Source: Peribacillus asahii (GTDB lineage: Bacteria; Bacillota; Bacilli; Bacillales; DSM-1321). From it: 64,000 bases of DNA. Positions 14,119 through 23,760 of this stretch are shown here, piece after piece. Below the pieces are notes generated by a model. It made no database searches and was not told where the DNA came from. It saw only the letters and a list, made by a program, of their open reading frames with translations. Location: contig NZ_QWVS01000052.1 of assembly GCF_003570725.1 (NCBI RefSeq), positions 1 through 64,000 of the forward strand, written 5' to 3'. The position numbers and the translations under genes are program-made. How positions within the stretch are numbered: the first letter of the stretch is position 1; every line of letters begins with the position of its first letter.

Positions 14119-16239
14119 TTGATTGAAAAAGCACGTGAATATTTACAACATTATTTTGGATATGAGTCGTTTCGAAGTGGTCAGGAAGCAATTATTGAAC
14201 GGGTGCTTGCAGGAAAAAATACAGCAGGAATTATGCCAACTGGTGGAGGAAAGTCGATTTGTTATCAAATTCCAGCTCTTTTGTTTCCAGGCATAACACT
14301 TGTTATTTCGCCTCTCATTTCTTTAATGAAAGATCAGGTGGATGCGCTTGTACATAATGGAATTGAAGCGACGTATTTAAACAGCTCGATTTCTGCTAGT
14401 GAAGCATCTATGCGAATGAACGATATTAAGCAAGGAAAATATAAGCTGGTTTATATTGCTCCGGAGCGTCTAGATCATTCCGCTTTTCAACAAGAATGGC
14501 AGCATATGAATCTATCCTTAGTAGCTATTGATGAGGCTCATTGTATTTCGCAGTGGGGACATGATTTTCGGCCAAGCTATTTAAAAATTAAAACCCTTTT
14601 AAAAGAGTTGCCATCGAAACCAATTGTGCTTGCTTTAACAGCGACAGCTACACCGGAAGTAACAGCAGACATTTGTCAGTCGCTTGGAATTGATAATGAA
14701 ACGACGATTTCTACAGGGTTTGCTCGGGATAATTTGTTTTTTTCGGTTGTGAAAGAGGAGAATCGCGATCAATTTCTCACGCGTTATATAGAAAAGAATA
14801 AGCAGGAATCGGGTATCATCTATGCGGCAACAAGAAAAGATGTTGATTTGCTTTATCAACGGTTACAAAAAGCAGGCATCCAAGTTGGACGTTATCATGC
14901 GGGAATGAATGAAGGCGAACGCTCTTTCATGCAGGATCAATTTATTCAGGATGACCTATCGGTGATGGTCGCAACGTCTGCATTCGGAATGGGGATTGAT
15001 AAATCGAATGTCCGATATGTGATTCATTATCAAACTCCTAAAAACATGGAAAGTTATTATCAAGAAGCGGGACGTGCTGGACGAGATGGATTAGATAGTG
15101 AGTGTATTCTCTTATATTCTCCGCAAGATATGCAAGTGCAGCGTTTTTTAATTGAACAATCTCACCCAGATCCTGAACGAAAAGAAGAAGAGTTAAAGAA
15201 ATTAAATAAAATGAAAGATTATAGTTTTACCGAAGGCTGTTTACAAGCTTTTATTTTACGCTATTTTGGCGATGCAAACCCTGAAGATTGTGGTCATTGT
15301 GAGAATTGTACAGATCAACGCCATTCAATGGATGTAACAACGGAAGCTCAAATGGTACTATCTTGTATGATTCGTATGGGGGAACGTTTTGGAAAAACAT
15401 TAATTAGTCAAGTGTTAACAGGCTCGCGTAATAAGAAAATTGAAGAGTTTGGTTTTGGGCGTTTATCAACCTATGGTATTATGAGGCAGCAAACAGCGAA
15501 GGAAGTAGCGGACTTTATTGATTTTCTTACCGCTAAGCAATATATCGAAATGACAGGTGGGCAGTATCCGGTATTAAAAGTAACGCATAGTGGGAAAGAA
15601 GTTTTAATGGGGCAGAAGCAAGTGTACCGTAAGGAAAGAAAGCAAGTTGCTGCCCTTACAATGGATAATGTCTTGTTTGAACAATTACGTCATGTGCGTA
15701 AAGAATTGGCGAGTGCGGAAAATGTTGCACCATTTATCATTTTTTCAGATGTAACGTTAAAGGATATGGCGGCTAAATTACCGCAAACGAAGGAGCAACT
15801 CCTGAATGTGAAAGGAGTCGGGCAACAAAAGCTTGAACGATATGGTCAAGCTTTTATGGAGAGTATTCGAGCATATGTCGCTGAGCACTCCGATGTAGCG
15901 CATATACCCCAACCGAAGGAGAAATCACGACAAAATGGAGGAATACCAACGCATCTTGAAAGTTATCAATTGTATCGTGAAGGCAACGCGATAAAGGACA
16001 TTGCGACAACTCGCAGTTTATCAATTGTGACGATTGAAAGTCATATTATCAAGTGTGCTGAAGAAGGTTTGGAAATAGACTGGAATCAAATTTTTTCGGT
16101 AGCGGAATATCAACAAATTATTGAAACAGCCAATCGGCTCGGTGCAGACAAGCTTAAGCCGTTAAAAGAAGCGTTACCTGAGGAAATATCCTATTTTATG
16201 ATTAAAGCAGCCCTTGTAAAAGCGAGGATAGAAGAGTAA
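14119..16239 (+). CDS. recQ: ATP-dependent DNA helicase RecQ
   Basis: 706 residues from TTG 14119, with GAGGAGG 8 nt upstream. The superfamily 2 helicase core has Walker A MPTGGGKSICYQ, DEAH box in AIDEAHCISQWGHDFRPSY, and motif VI YYQEAGRAGRDG. The RecQ-Ct zinc cluster follows (CLQAF, then CGHCENC), then a winged helix, and an HRDC domain near 515-590 (LPQTKEQLLNVKGVGQQKL). A C-terminal helix-turn-helix (YREGNAIKDIATTRSLSIV) is typical of long Bacillus RecQ proteins. The enzyme unwinds DNA 3' to 5' in recombination and fork repair. Single gene. Confidence 0.95.
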   Translation: MIEKAREYLQHYFGYESFRSGQEAIIERVLAGKNTAGIMPTGGGKSICYQIPALLFPGITLVISPLISLMKDQVDALVHNGIEATYLNSSISASEASMRMNDIKQGKYKLVYIAPERLDHSAFQQEWQHMNLSLVAIDEAHCISQWGHDFRPSYLKIKTLLKELPSKPIVLALTATATPEVTADICQSLGIDNETTISTGFARDNLFFSVVKEENRDQFLTRYIEKNKQESGIIYAATRKDVDLLYQRLQKAGIQVGRYHAGMNEGERSFMQDQFIQDDLSVMVATSAFGMGIDKSNVRYVIHYQTPKNMESYYQEAGRAGRDGLDSECILLYSPQDMQVQRFLIEQSHPDPERKEEELKKLNKMKDYSFTEGCLQAFILRYFGDANPEDCGHCENCTDQRHSMDVTTEAQMVLSCMIRMGERFGKTLISQVLTGSRNKKIEEFGFGRLSTYGIMRQQTAKEVADFIDFLTAKQYIEMTGGQYPVLKVTHSGKEVLMGQKQVYRKERKQVAALTMDNVLFEQLRHVRKELASAENVAPFIIFSDVTLKDMAAKLPQTKEQLLNVKGVGQQKLERYGQAFMESIRAYVAEHSDVAHIPQPKEKSRQNGGIPTHLESYQLYREGNAIKDIATTRSLSIVTIESHIIKCAEEGLEIDWNQIFSVAEYQQIIETANRLGADKLKPLKEALPEEISYFMIKAALVKARIEE

Positions 16240-16309
16240 TTAAATTTTTTTCAGTTCATAAATAAGTTATAAACGTAATGCGTATACTATGGAAAAGAGG
16301 AGGTTGCCC

Positions 16310-16516
16310 ATGTATTTTGCTAAGAGAAATTCAGAGGAGCCTGAAATAGTTATTGAGAATACCGTTGTATACGCATGCGAATCAGCTAGTTGTAATGGGT
16401 GGATGAGGAAGGACTTTGCTTCTGAAAATTATGTATGCCCAATGTGCGGCAGTCAGTTAATTGAAGAAGTACGAGAACTGCCAAAAATCCAAACAGACTT
16501 TAATTCATTTAAGTGA
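16310..16516 (+). CDS. ydjO: YdjO-family cold-inducible zinc-ribbon protein (copy 1)
   Basis: 68 residues. The start at ATG 16310 is set by AGAGGAGG; an in-frame ATG at 16289 lies upstream of that site. Two CxxC-like pairs (YACESASCNGWMRKDF and YVCPMCGSQL) form a zinc ribbon. The WMRKDFASE segment is the signature of YdjO, a small protein named for cold induction in B. subtilis with unknown biochemical role. A paralogue lies 690 bp downstream. Confidence 0.75.
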   Translation: MYFAKRNSEEPEIVIENTVVYACESASCNGWMRKDFASENYVCPMCGSQLIEEVRELPKIQTDFNSFK

Positions 16517-16545
16517 GGGGTGAGTTGTTCACCTCTTTATTTTTT
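16513..16545 (+). terminator. terminator of the first YdjO gene
   Basis: GGTGA/TCACC core extended by AGG/CTC pairing, followed by TTTATTTTTTTT. Confidence 0.7.
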
Positions 16546-17207
16546 TTGTAACTCTTTACATGTAGAAAAATATATGTTATTATTGAAATTCAGTGATTTG
16601 AATGGTAAATCGCTAGAGGGTAATTTTTTATAAGGCACAGTTTGTGAATACTATTGATTGACGTAATTTTTAGCTTAGTGTGTACACAATTACTGTTTCA
16701 CACATAGCTGTATGAAAAGAAACTAACAATCAATCGCCTCATATAACATAGCCTTTTATAAAGTAGCATTTCTATTAAATTATGCTCGTGAGTTGAGTAT
16801 AAGCATGAAAGATTAATCAATTGATTTCTCCACATTTATTTAGCCTTCAAGATTTTCTACAACCCTTTTATGTGTAAATTTCATTTTCCATTATTATGAG
16901 AGATTTTGTGAATAAAGATGTGCTTTGTGTCCTAGAACTTGATTCTCACAGGCGCGGCTTTGGAGCCGTATGGATGAGAGAGAGGCAGGGCTTTCATTGT
17001 TTCAGGTTTGGGCAGAAATTACGCTCGTGTATAAAGTAGCTTAATAGGAAATGCTTTGTTTATATACCAGTTGGGACTTTTATCCAAATAGTTGAGCTGT
17101 AATATGATATAATAGAATTAGATTTCTTGTTCATACTAACGGGTTCTCGTATCTCGTTCCGCTTGAATGAAAAATAGCTTTTCAAAGAATCTAAGGAGTG
17201 AGATATA
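16546..17207. other. long gene-free stretch before the second YdjO gene
   Basis: About 660 bp with no ORF I can support. It is AT-rich except for 16945-17010, which contains a CGGCT/AGCCG hairpin with a TTGG loop (16955-16968). A TATAAT hexamer at 17108-17113, without a good -35, would give a leader of about 95 nt for the YdjO gene. No known riboswitch was recognised. Confidence 0.5.
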
Positions 17208-17402
17208 TTGTATAGACGAAATAATGCAGAAGAAGTTGTCCCAGAAGAAACGAAAGTATGGGAATGTGTAGCTGATGATTGTAAAGGATGGATTCGTGAT
17301 AACTTTACAAGCAGCGATGATCAAAAGTGTCCGTTATGTGGTAGTGAAATGAAGGCCGGAACACGCATGCTGCAAGCAATTAATAATCCAAAAAACTATT
17401 AA
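17208..17402 (+). CDS. YdjO-family zinc-ribbon protein (copy 2)
   Basis: 64 residues from TTG 17208 with AAGGAG about 9 nt upstream. It is a paralogue of the protein at 16310: both have CxxxxC-GW(I/M)R-(D/K)(N/D)F followed by KCPLCGSEM or VCPMCGSQL. The four Cys residues (WECVADDCKGW, CPLCGS) should bind one zinc. The function is unknown; the family is cold-inducible in B. subtilis. A bidirectional terminator follows. Confidence 0.7.
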   Translation: MYRRNNAEEVVPEETKVWECVADDCKGWIRDNFTSSDDQKCPLCGSEMKAGTRMLQAINNPKNY

Positions 17403-17406
17403 GTGG

Positions 17407-17446
17407 AAAAAGAGCAAATGCTTAAAACAGCATTTGCTCTTTTTTA
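17407..17446. terminator. bidirectional terminator between YdjO copy 2 and the YitT-type gene
   Basis: AAAAAGAGCAAATGC/GCATTTGCTCTTTTT, 15-bp stem with A and T tracts on the two sides. Confidence 0.9.
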
Positions 17447-18352
17447 ATGAATATCTTTTTTCTTAAAGCGGCCGCCGCGTACTTCAGCAATATCCCCAAC
17501 GGCTAGAAAGGCAGAGGGATCGTATTCTTTTACGATATCTTTTAACTTGGCTTCTTCAAGACGGTTAATGACACAGAAGATAACTTTCTTATCATCCCCA
17601 GAGTAAGCACCTTCACCAGTTAAATAGGTAACCCCGCGGCCAAGTCGATGGAGAATGGCATCGCTAATGTCATGAAAGTTGTCACTAATAATCCAAACGA
17701 ATTTCGATTCATCAAGTCCTGCAATCACGACATCCATTGTTTTATAAGCGACGAAGTAAGCAAGAATAGAGTACATAGCACGATCCCAGGAGAAGACAAA
17801 ACCAGCGCTTCCTAAAATGAAGATGTTGAAAAACATGACGATTTCGCCAACAGAAAAGGGCAATTTCTTACTGGCTAAAATCGCCATAATTTCTGTACCG
17901 TCGAGAGAGCCGCCATATCGAATAACAATCCCGATTCCAACACCAAGAATCATACCGCCAAAAATTGAAGCGAGCAGAATGTCCTGCGTAAAGGCAGAAA
18001 CATGATGTAATAAGGTTGTTGAGATAGAAAGAATGATAATTCCATAAAGGGTGGAAATAGCGAAGGTTTTACCAATTTGTTTATAGCCGATAAAAAAGAA
18101 AGGAAGGTTTAAAAGAAAGATAAATATCCCTAATTTCAAACCGGTCGTGTAAGATAACATAATCGAAATTCCAGTAATGCCTCCATCGATTACATTATTC
18201 GGTACTAAAAAGATTTCAAGACCGATACTCATTAAGATGGCGCCTAGTGTAATAAGAAAAGCACGTTGGATAATTTGGCGCATTGTTAAGCGTTTATGCT
18301 GCGCTTTTTTTTGGACAGCTTCCGCTGCATGATGGCTTATTATGTCTGACAT
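17444..18352 (-). CDS. YitT family membrane protein
   Basis: 302 residues. An N-terminal cytosolic stretch rich in His/Lys (about 1-25) is followed by five or six membrane helices (about 28-200; LEIFLVPNNVIDGGITGISIML and RYGGSLDGTEIMAI are the family's hallmark blocks) and a C-terminal DUF2179 domain (from FVWIISDNFHDISDAIL to the end). Members such as YitT and YvjA are of unknown function. ATG 18352 is preceded by AAAGGAGTGGG. It overlaps the bidirectional terminator at its 3' end. Which paralogue it is cannot be decided here. Confidence 0.88.
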   Translation of the reverse strand: MSDIISHHAAEAVQKKAQHKRLTMRQIIQRAFLITLGAILMSIGLEIFLVPNNVIDGGITGISIMLSYTTGLKLGIFIFLLNLPFFFIGYKQIGKTFAISTLYGIIILSISTTLLHHVSAFTQDILLASIFGGMILGVGIGIVIRYGGSLDGTEIMAILASKKLPFSVGEIVMFFNIFILGSAGFVFSWDRAMYSILAYFVAYKTMDVVIAGLDESKFVWIISDNFHDISDAILHRLGRGVTYLTGEGAYSGDDKKVIFCVINRLEEAKLKDIVKEYDPSAFLAVGDIAEVRGGRFKKKDIH

Positions 18353-18600
18353 ATGCTTGTCCCACTCCTTTTCCTATAAATATACGTAATATGTACTACT
18401 AATTATAAACATAGAGAGATTTGTAAATAAAGGACTTTACATCATAAATGTGAAGTTTTTTGCTGATATTACTTATTTTGGGCCGAAAATGGGAGAAAAG
18501 GAATATTATAAAATGAAATAAAAACAAAAAAAGTTTTTAATATAGTCACTTTTTCCATTACAATATAAAGAAAATAGATGTAGAAAGGTAATATGAAATA

Positions 18601-20760
18601 ATGGACGGACTTATTGTATCACCCAATTCAGTTATTTTTATTACCGCGGTAATGTTGACTTTTATTTCGACATATACAGCGATTGAGCTATTATTGATGA
18701 TGCGGACAACGAAAGGGCATATGAAGCGTTTCTTATATGTAGGCAGCAGCTTTGCGTTAGGAATTGCGATTTGGACACTTAATTTCTTTAATAGTTTAAT
18801 TGGCGGTGACAATCGTATCGTTTCAATGAACGTAGCTATTAGTGTTTTAGCTTTTGTACTTGGAACGGCTTTAGCAGCAATGGGTTTCTTAAGTTTATCT
18901 AAAAAAAAGCTGCGTCTTTCCCAGTTGTTAATGGCCAGCTTTTTGCTCTCCATGGCTGTATTGTCTAGTTATATTATTGGAATGTATGCCCTGCAGCATT
19001 CATTTGCGTATAATGTAGTCTTACTCGGTATACCATTTGCTATTCTTTTTTGTTTATTTGTTGTGGCCCTTCTTATTTTATTTTATCCAAGCAGATTTAA
19101 TCGAGGGAATACGTACTTTTTGAAGTTGGTTAGTACGTTGGTCATGACGGGGGCGATTACCCAAGGGCATTTTTTGCTGTTAAGCGCGTTCCCTGTTAAT
19201 CACGCAATCGGCAGTATTAATGAACTTTTGAGTGAGATGCCTTTTATTATGTATTTACTCTTTTTTGTTTCGCTTCTTGTATTATCAGGTTTGATTACGT
19301 CTAGTACGATTATTAATCGTCGTTTAGCCAAAAGTGATAATTATGTAAAGGATATTCGCTTTGCGCTTGATCAATCTTCTATTATTGCGATTACCGATCC
19401 AAAAGGTATTATTACGTATGTAAATGATAAGTTTGTTGAGATTTCAAAGTACAGTGAAGAAGAGCTGCTTGGACAGAGTCATTCTATTATTAACTCGGGA
19501 TATCATCCGAAAGAGTTTTTCGGGAATTTATGGAGCACGATTAAGCAAGGACGCACATGGAGCGGGGAAATATGCAATAAAGACAAATATGGCAACTTCT
19601 ATTGGGTCTATACGACGATTGTGCCTTTTATGGAGAATGGGAAGCCATATCAATTTATTTCGATTCGTTCGGATATTACGCGTCGTAAACAAGCAGAGCA
19701 GGATTTGAAAACATCGATTCGCGAATTACAAGATATTTATAATGCACTTAATCATTCGTCTATTGTCATGATTACGGATAAAGCAGGGAAAATCGTTCAA
19801 GTGAATGACCAATTTATTGCTATTTCTGGATATACAGCAGAGGAACTAATCGGTCGTTCACATTCCATCCTGCAATCGGATTATTATACAGAAGCATTAT
19901 TAAAAGAAATTGGGGAAACGGTTCGGTCAGGAAAAGTATGGAAAGGGGAATTACGCAATCTGGCGAAAGATGGCGGGGAGTATTGGGTAGACGCGACCAT
20001 TGTTCCGTATCGTTCTGAAGCAGGAAAACCGACGTACTTCTTATCCATTCTTCATGATATTACCGAACGGAAAAAATCAGAAGAGCTATTACATCAACAA
20101 GATAAATTAGCCGCCGTCGGCCAATTAGCAGCAGGTGTGGCCCATGAGATTCGTAATCCGCTTACATCGATGAAGGGATATACAGAGTTTTTACAATTGG
20201 ATGAAAAAGACCCAACAAGGCTCGAATATTTGGATATTATCTTAGATGAAATTGACCGTGTAAACCAAATTGTTGAGGAGTTTCTTGTGCTTGCGAAGCC
20301 TCAGTCTGTTAAGTTAGAAACAAAAAATATTGTTCCAATCATTCAAAATGTTTTATCCTTAATGGAATTTGATGCGAGAAAGAAAAAGGTCAATTTTTAT
20401 TTTGAAAACATGTATGATTTCATTTTCGTTCGTTGTGATGAAAATCGTTTGAAGCAAGTGTTTTTAAACTTTGTGAAAAATGGAATTGAGGCCATGCCTA
20501 ATGGCGGTCATATTAAAGTGACAACAGAGCTTAGAGAAGGCGAAGTACAAATTTCTTTTGAAGATACTGGTGTCGGCATTCCGCCCGATCGTTTGAAAAA
20601 GCTGGGCGAACCATTTTATACGACGAAGGAAACCGGAAATGGCTTAGGGTTAATGGTGAGCTTTAAAATTATTGAAAGTCATCAAGGGCGTATAGTTGTT
20701 GAAAGTGAAGTGAATAAAGGAACCGCTTTTAATATTTTATTACCGTTAGAAACGGCATAG
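18601..20760 (+). CDS. membrane sensor histidine kinase with two PAS domains
   Basis: 719 residues. About seven membrane helices fill residues 10-235, with three spaced repeats that recall the MHYT sensor fold but lack its Met-His-Tyr-Thr residues (AIWTLNFFNSLIG, SSYIIGMYALQHSF, TQGHFLLL). Two PAS domains follow (about 252-365 and 378-490), both with the ITDPKGIITYVN / ITDKAGKIVQVN start. The transmitter has the phosphorylated His in VAHEIRNPLTSMKGYTEF and an HATPase with NGLGL. This transmitter type is shared with the Bacillus sporulation kinases, so it may feed the Spo0F phosphorelay. No partner response regulator is adjacent. Confidence 0.88.
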   Translation: MDGLIVSPNSVIFITAVMLTFISTYTAIELLLMMRTTKGHMKRFLYVGSSFALGIAIWTLNFFNSLIGGDNRIVSMNVAISVLAFVLGTALAAMGFLSLSKKKLRLSQLLMASFLLSMAVLSSYIIGMYALQHSFAYNVVLLGIPFAILFCLFVVALLILFYPSRFNRGNTYFLKLVSTLVMTGAITQGHFLLLSAFPVNHAIGSINELLSEMPFIMYLLFFVSLLVLSGLITSSTIINRRLAKSDNYVKDIRFALDQSSIIAITDPKGIITYVNDKFVEISKYSEEELLGQSHSIINSGYHPKEFFGNLWSTIKQGRTWSGEICNKDKYGNFYWVYTTIVPFMENGKPYQFISIRSDITRRKQAEQDLKTSIRELQDIYNALNHSSIVMITDKAGKIVQVNDQFIAISGYTAEELIGRSHSILQSDYYTEALLKEIGETVRSGKVWKGELRNLAKDGGEYWVDATIVPYRSEAGKPTYFLSILHDITERKKSEELLHQQDKLAAVGQLAAGVAHEIRNPLTSMKGYTEFLQLDEKDPTRLEYLDIILDEIDRVNQIVEEFLVLAKPQSVKLETKNIVPIIQNVLSLMEFDARKKKVNFYFENMYDFIFVRCDENRLKQVFLNFVKNGIEAMPNGGHIKVTTELREGEVQISFEDTGVGIPPDRLKKLGEPFYTTKETGNGLGLMVSFKIIESHQGRIVVESEVNKGTAFNILLPLETA

Positions 20761-20798
20761 GGGTTTATCAAATTATGATGTGTGAGTAGGGATGATAG

Positions 20799-20978
20799 AT
20801 GAATACATTTCATTGTTGCGCAACATGTGAACACTTTCGCAGCGAGAGAGTTGATGATAAGATGCGTTATTATTGTTCAAGACTTCGTTATGAAACGCAT
20901 CCAAAATATCAATTTAATTGTTGGTCTCCGACAGAAATCGTTCAAAAATTGATGGAAAAAAGAAAGCAAGAGAGATAA
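20799..20978 (+). CDS. small cysteine-rich protein, 59 residues
   Basis: A short frame from ATG 20799 to TAA 20978. Six cysteines include HCCATCEHF near the N terminus, YYCSRL at residue 26 and FNCWSP near 41, the spacing of a small zinc-binding fold. It starts 38 bp after the kinase gene and is followed by a good terminator, so it may be cotranscribed with the kinase. The ribosome site (TAGGGATG) is weak. I do not recognise the family. Cys spacing and position argue that it is a real gene. Confidence 0.6.
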   Translation: MNTFHCCATCEHFRSERVDDKMRYYCSRLRYETHPKYQFNCWSPTEIVQKLMEKRKQER

Positions 20979-21012
20979 AGACAGAAGAAACTTTCTTCCT
21001 GTCTTTTTTTTT
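20977..21012 (+). terminator. terminator after the small Cys-rich gene
   Basis: AAAGACAG/CTGTCTTT outer stem with AGAAA/TTTCT inside, then T9. Confidence 0.82.
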
Positions 21013-21069
21013 GTCTTTTTATAGAGATGTGTTTTAATGGAAACATTAGAATGTTTTGGAGGGATGAAG

Positions 21070-21861
21070 GTGAGCAGATGGAGGGTAAGAATCGTCACGG
21101 TTTTCTCGGCGCTGCTCGGTCTGTTGTGGATAGGCTGTCTTAGCTGGGCAATCGTTGATTATTATCATGGAGAAGCTTCTGGTGTTGAAGATCTATCCGC
21201 ACAACCGATTGAAAAGCGTCCAGACGAGTTTATTGTTGTTGCTTTAGGAGATTCATTAACCCGGGGAACAGGTGATGAAACAGGAAAAGGATATGTAGGC
21301 ACTGTGACTGAAGAGCTTGAAAAGAAATTTGATCATCCTATTACGGTTCAAAATCTTGGGATTAAAGGATTAGTATCTGCTCAATTAGCAGAACAAGTAC
21401 AAGAACGAGAAGTGAAACGACAGCTTCAACGAGCAGATGCGATTTTAGTAACCATAGGAGGCAATGATTTATTTCAAAAAGGAGAGACGTTGCTAAATCT
21501 AGATTCAACAAAGGTTTCTAAATTACAAAAAAATTATTTAGTACATTTAGATGCAATTTTATCGACAATTCGTCAGAATAACAGTTCAGCTCAACTGTTT
21601 ATGCTTGGGTTATATAATCCGTTTATTGAATTGGATGAAAATGGGGAGCTAAATGCCATTGTACGGCAATGGAATAATGAGACAGCTGAGGTGTTAGCGA
21701 AATATGAAGACATGGTGTTTGTGCCAACTTTTGACTTGTTCCAATTATCGGTTAATGAGTATTTATACTCGGACAAGTTTCACCCAAATAGTGCTGGATA
21801 CCGCTTAATGGCTGAACGAATTGCCCCATTAATTGAATGGGAGGCAAAAGATGATGAGTAA
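21070..21861 (+). CDS. membrane-anchored SGNH/GDSL hydrolase
   Basis: GTG 21070 is chosen because GGAGGG (21058-21063) is 6 nt upstream; the ATG at 21064 touches that site. The 263-residue protein has an N-terminal membrane anchor (about 5-27) and an extracellular SGNH esterase domain: block I VALGDSLTRGTGDETGKGY, block III VTIGGNDLF, and block V DKFHPNSAGYRLMAE with the catalytic Asp and His. Secreted Bacillus relatives are lipases or esterases of unknown substrate. Its end overlaps the next ABC ATPase gene by 11 nt, so the three genes form an operon. Confidence 0.85.
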   Translation: MSRWRVRIVTVFSALLGLLWIGCLSWAIVDYYHGEASGVEDLSAQPIEKRPDEFIVVALGDSLTRGTGDETGKGYVGTVTEELEKKFDHPITVQNLGIKGLVSAQLAEQVQEREVKRQLQRADAILVTIGGNDLFQKGETLLNLDSTKVSKLQKNYLVHLDAILSTIRQNNSSAQLFMLGLYNPFIELDENGELNAIVRQWNNETAEVLAKYEDMVFVPTFDLFQLSVNEYLYSDKFHPNSAGYRLMAERIAPLIEWEAKDDE

Positions 21862-22771
21862 TGTGACATTAGAAGTAAACTCTGTAAGAAAGACAATTAG
21901 AAAACGAGAAATTATTAAAGATATTAACTTCACTGTTAGAAAAGGAGAGGTCTTTGGATTTTTAGGGCCAAATGGTGCAGGTAAAACAACGACCATTCGA
22001 ATGCTCGTTGGACTAATTAAACCAACAGCAGGTTCCATTCGCATTTGTGGCTATGATGTGAAAAAGGATTATAAGAAGGCCATGCAGCATTTAGGCTGTA
22101 TTGTTGAAAATCCTGAACTATATCCTTTTTTGAGTGGCTGGAATAACTTACTTCATTTTGCGAGAATGCTGCCGAATGTAGGGGAAGAGCGAATGATGGA
22201 AGTGGTCAAGTTAGTTGGGCTAGAGCAAAGAATTCATGATACGGTAAAAACGTATTCTCTTGGTATGCGCCAACGACTTGGAATTGCCCAAGCGATGTTA
22301 AATCGTCCCAAGTTATTAATTTTAGATGAGCCAACAAATGGTCTTGACCCAGCAGGAATTCGTGAAATGAGACAATTTATTCGTATGCTTGCAGAAGAGG
22401 AAGGAATGAGTGTGCTCGTTTCTTCACATTTATTAAGTGAAATTCAACTGCTCTGTGACCGCGTAGCGATTATTACGAAAGGTGAAATTGTGAAGGTAGG
22501 TACAGTTAGTGATTTATTAAGTGTACAAGAGCGGATGAGCTGGCGTGTTGAGCCCATAGAACTTGGAAAAGAAGTATTACGTTCATTAACAGAGGTAATG
22601 GAAACAGAAGATGGTTATGTACTGACAAGTTTTGATGAAGAGGAAACGCCGAAATGGAATAAAGCGCTCGTAAAGCATGGTGTGAAAATACTTGAAATGA
22701 ACAGAAGACTTCCGACGTTGGAGGATTTATTTTTAGAGCTTACAGACGGAGGAGGTGCAGGTATTGAGTAA
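21851..22771 (+). CDS. ABC transporter ATP-binding protein (BcrA-like)
   Basis: 306 residues from ATG 21851 (GGGAGG 6 nt upstream; ATG 21854 also possible). One ABC domain: Walker A GPNGAGKTTTIR, signature YSLGMRQRLGIAQA, Walker B LLILDEPTNGLDPAG, and a C-terminal extension of about 80 residues. The sequence belongs to the DrrA/BcrA exporter group that pairs with ABC-2 permeases and often confers peptide-antibiotic tolerance. The permease gene overlaps its 3' end by 8 nt. Confidence 0.9.
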   Translation: MMSNVTLEVNSVRKTIRKREIIKDINFTVRKGEVFGFLGPNGAGKTTTIRMLVGLIKPTAGSIRICGYDVKKDYKKAMQHLGCIVENPELYPFLSGWNNLLHFARMLPNVGEERMMEVVKLVGLEQRIHDTVKTYSLGMRQRLGIAQAMLNRPKLLILDEPTNGLDPAGIREMRQFIRMLAEEEGMSVLVSSHLLSEIQLLCDRVAIITKGEIVKVGTVSDLLSVQERMSWRVEPIELGKEVLRSLTEVMETEDGYVLTSFDEEETPKWNKALVKHGVKILEMNRRLPTLEDLFLELTDGGGAGIE

Positions 22772-23744
22772 CTTAATTCAAAACGAAATGATGAAGCTGT
22801 TGGCGAAGAAAAGGCTGCTTATTATTGGTGTAATTGTCGCTGTATTAATCATTCTATTTACATATGCTCAATATAAACAAGCCGAAGAACAAAGAGAGAA
22901 GCTTGGAACAGATGATTGGCGTACAGCTGTACAGCAGCAAATTATCGATATTCAAAATCGTTTAAGTTCTAGTCGGATGTTAGATGAGTGGAGAGAACAG
23001 CTGCAGGTAACGGTTAAACAGCAGCAATATTATCTTGATCATAATATTAATCCATCTGAACCTGGAGCGGCTACATTTACGAGAATGTTTATCGAAAATG
23101 CGAGTTCTTTATTCATTCCTTTATTAGTCATGATTGTAGCGAGTGATTTAGTCTCATCTGAAAGTAGTCAAGGAACGATTAAGTTATTGTTAACAAGGCC
23201 TGTGCTGCGTTGGAAAATATTAATGAGTAAGTATATTACGTTACTCTTATCGATTTCCATAATTGTAGCGATGACAGGAGTTTTAGCATATGCATTATCG
23301 GGTGTCGTTTTCGGTTATCATGGTTGGAATGCTCCAATTATTACTGGATTTACAGTGGAAGCTGGAAATGTAGATACAAGCGGTGTTCGTTTAATTAGCC
23401 AATGGCAGCTATTATTGATGGATTTTGGATTAGTTTGGTATATCGCTGTTGTCGTTGGTACGCTTGCGTTTATGTTATCTGTATTGATACGCAGTACTCC
23501 TGCAGGGATGGGAATTATGCTGGCAGCTCTTATTTCGGGGGCTATTCTGAATAATATGGTATCGTCTTGGGAGTCTGCCAAATATTTTTTTATGGTCAAT
23601 TTACAGCTTACTAATTATTTAAGTGGAGTCGCTCCACCGATTGAAGGAATGACGCTTTTATCGTCTGTACTTATTCTTTTTGTGTGGTGGCTGGCGGCGT
23701 TGATTGTTTCATTTATCGTATTTATTCGAAAAGATGTATATTAG
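22764..23744 (+). CDS. ABC-2 type transporter permease
   Basis: TTG 22764 is favoured because GGAGGAGG lies 8 nt upstream, giving 326 residues. Topology: one N-terminal membrane helix (about 18-38), an extracellular alpha-helical segment (about 40-110, with coiled-coil character), then five helices to the C terminus. SSQGTIKLLLTRPVLRWKIL is the typical ABC-2 coupling block. It forms the membrane half of the exporter with the preceding ATPase. The substrate is unknown; the linked SGNH hydrolase suggests a lipid or envelope substrate, but that is inference. Confidence 0.87.
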   Translation: MSNLIQNEMMKLLAKKRLLIIGVIVAVLIILFTYAQYKQAEEQREKLGTDDWRTAVQQQIIDIQNRLSSSRMLDEWREQLQVTVKQQQYYLDHNINPSEPGAATFTRMFIENASSLFIPLLVMIVASDLVSSESSQGTIKLLLTRPVLRWKILMSKYITLLLSISIIVAMTGVLAYALSGVVFGYHGWNAPIITGFTVEAGNVDTSGVRLISQWQLLLMDFGLVWYIAVVVGTLAFMLSVLIRSTPAGMGIMLAALISGAILNNMVSSWESAKYFFMVNLQLTNYLSGVAPPIEGMTLLSSVLILFVWWLAALIVSFIVFIRKDVY

Positions 23745-23760
23745 ACAATTTTACCTCAAG

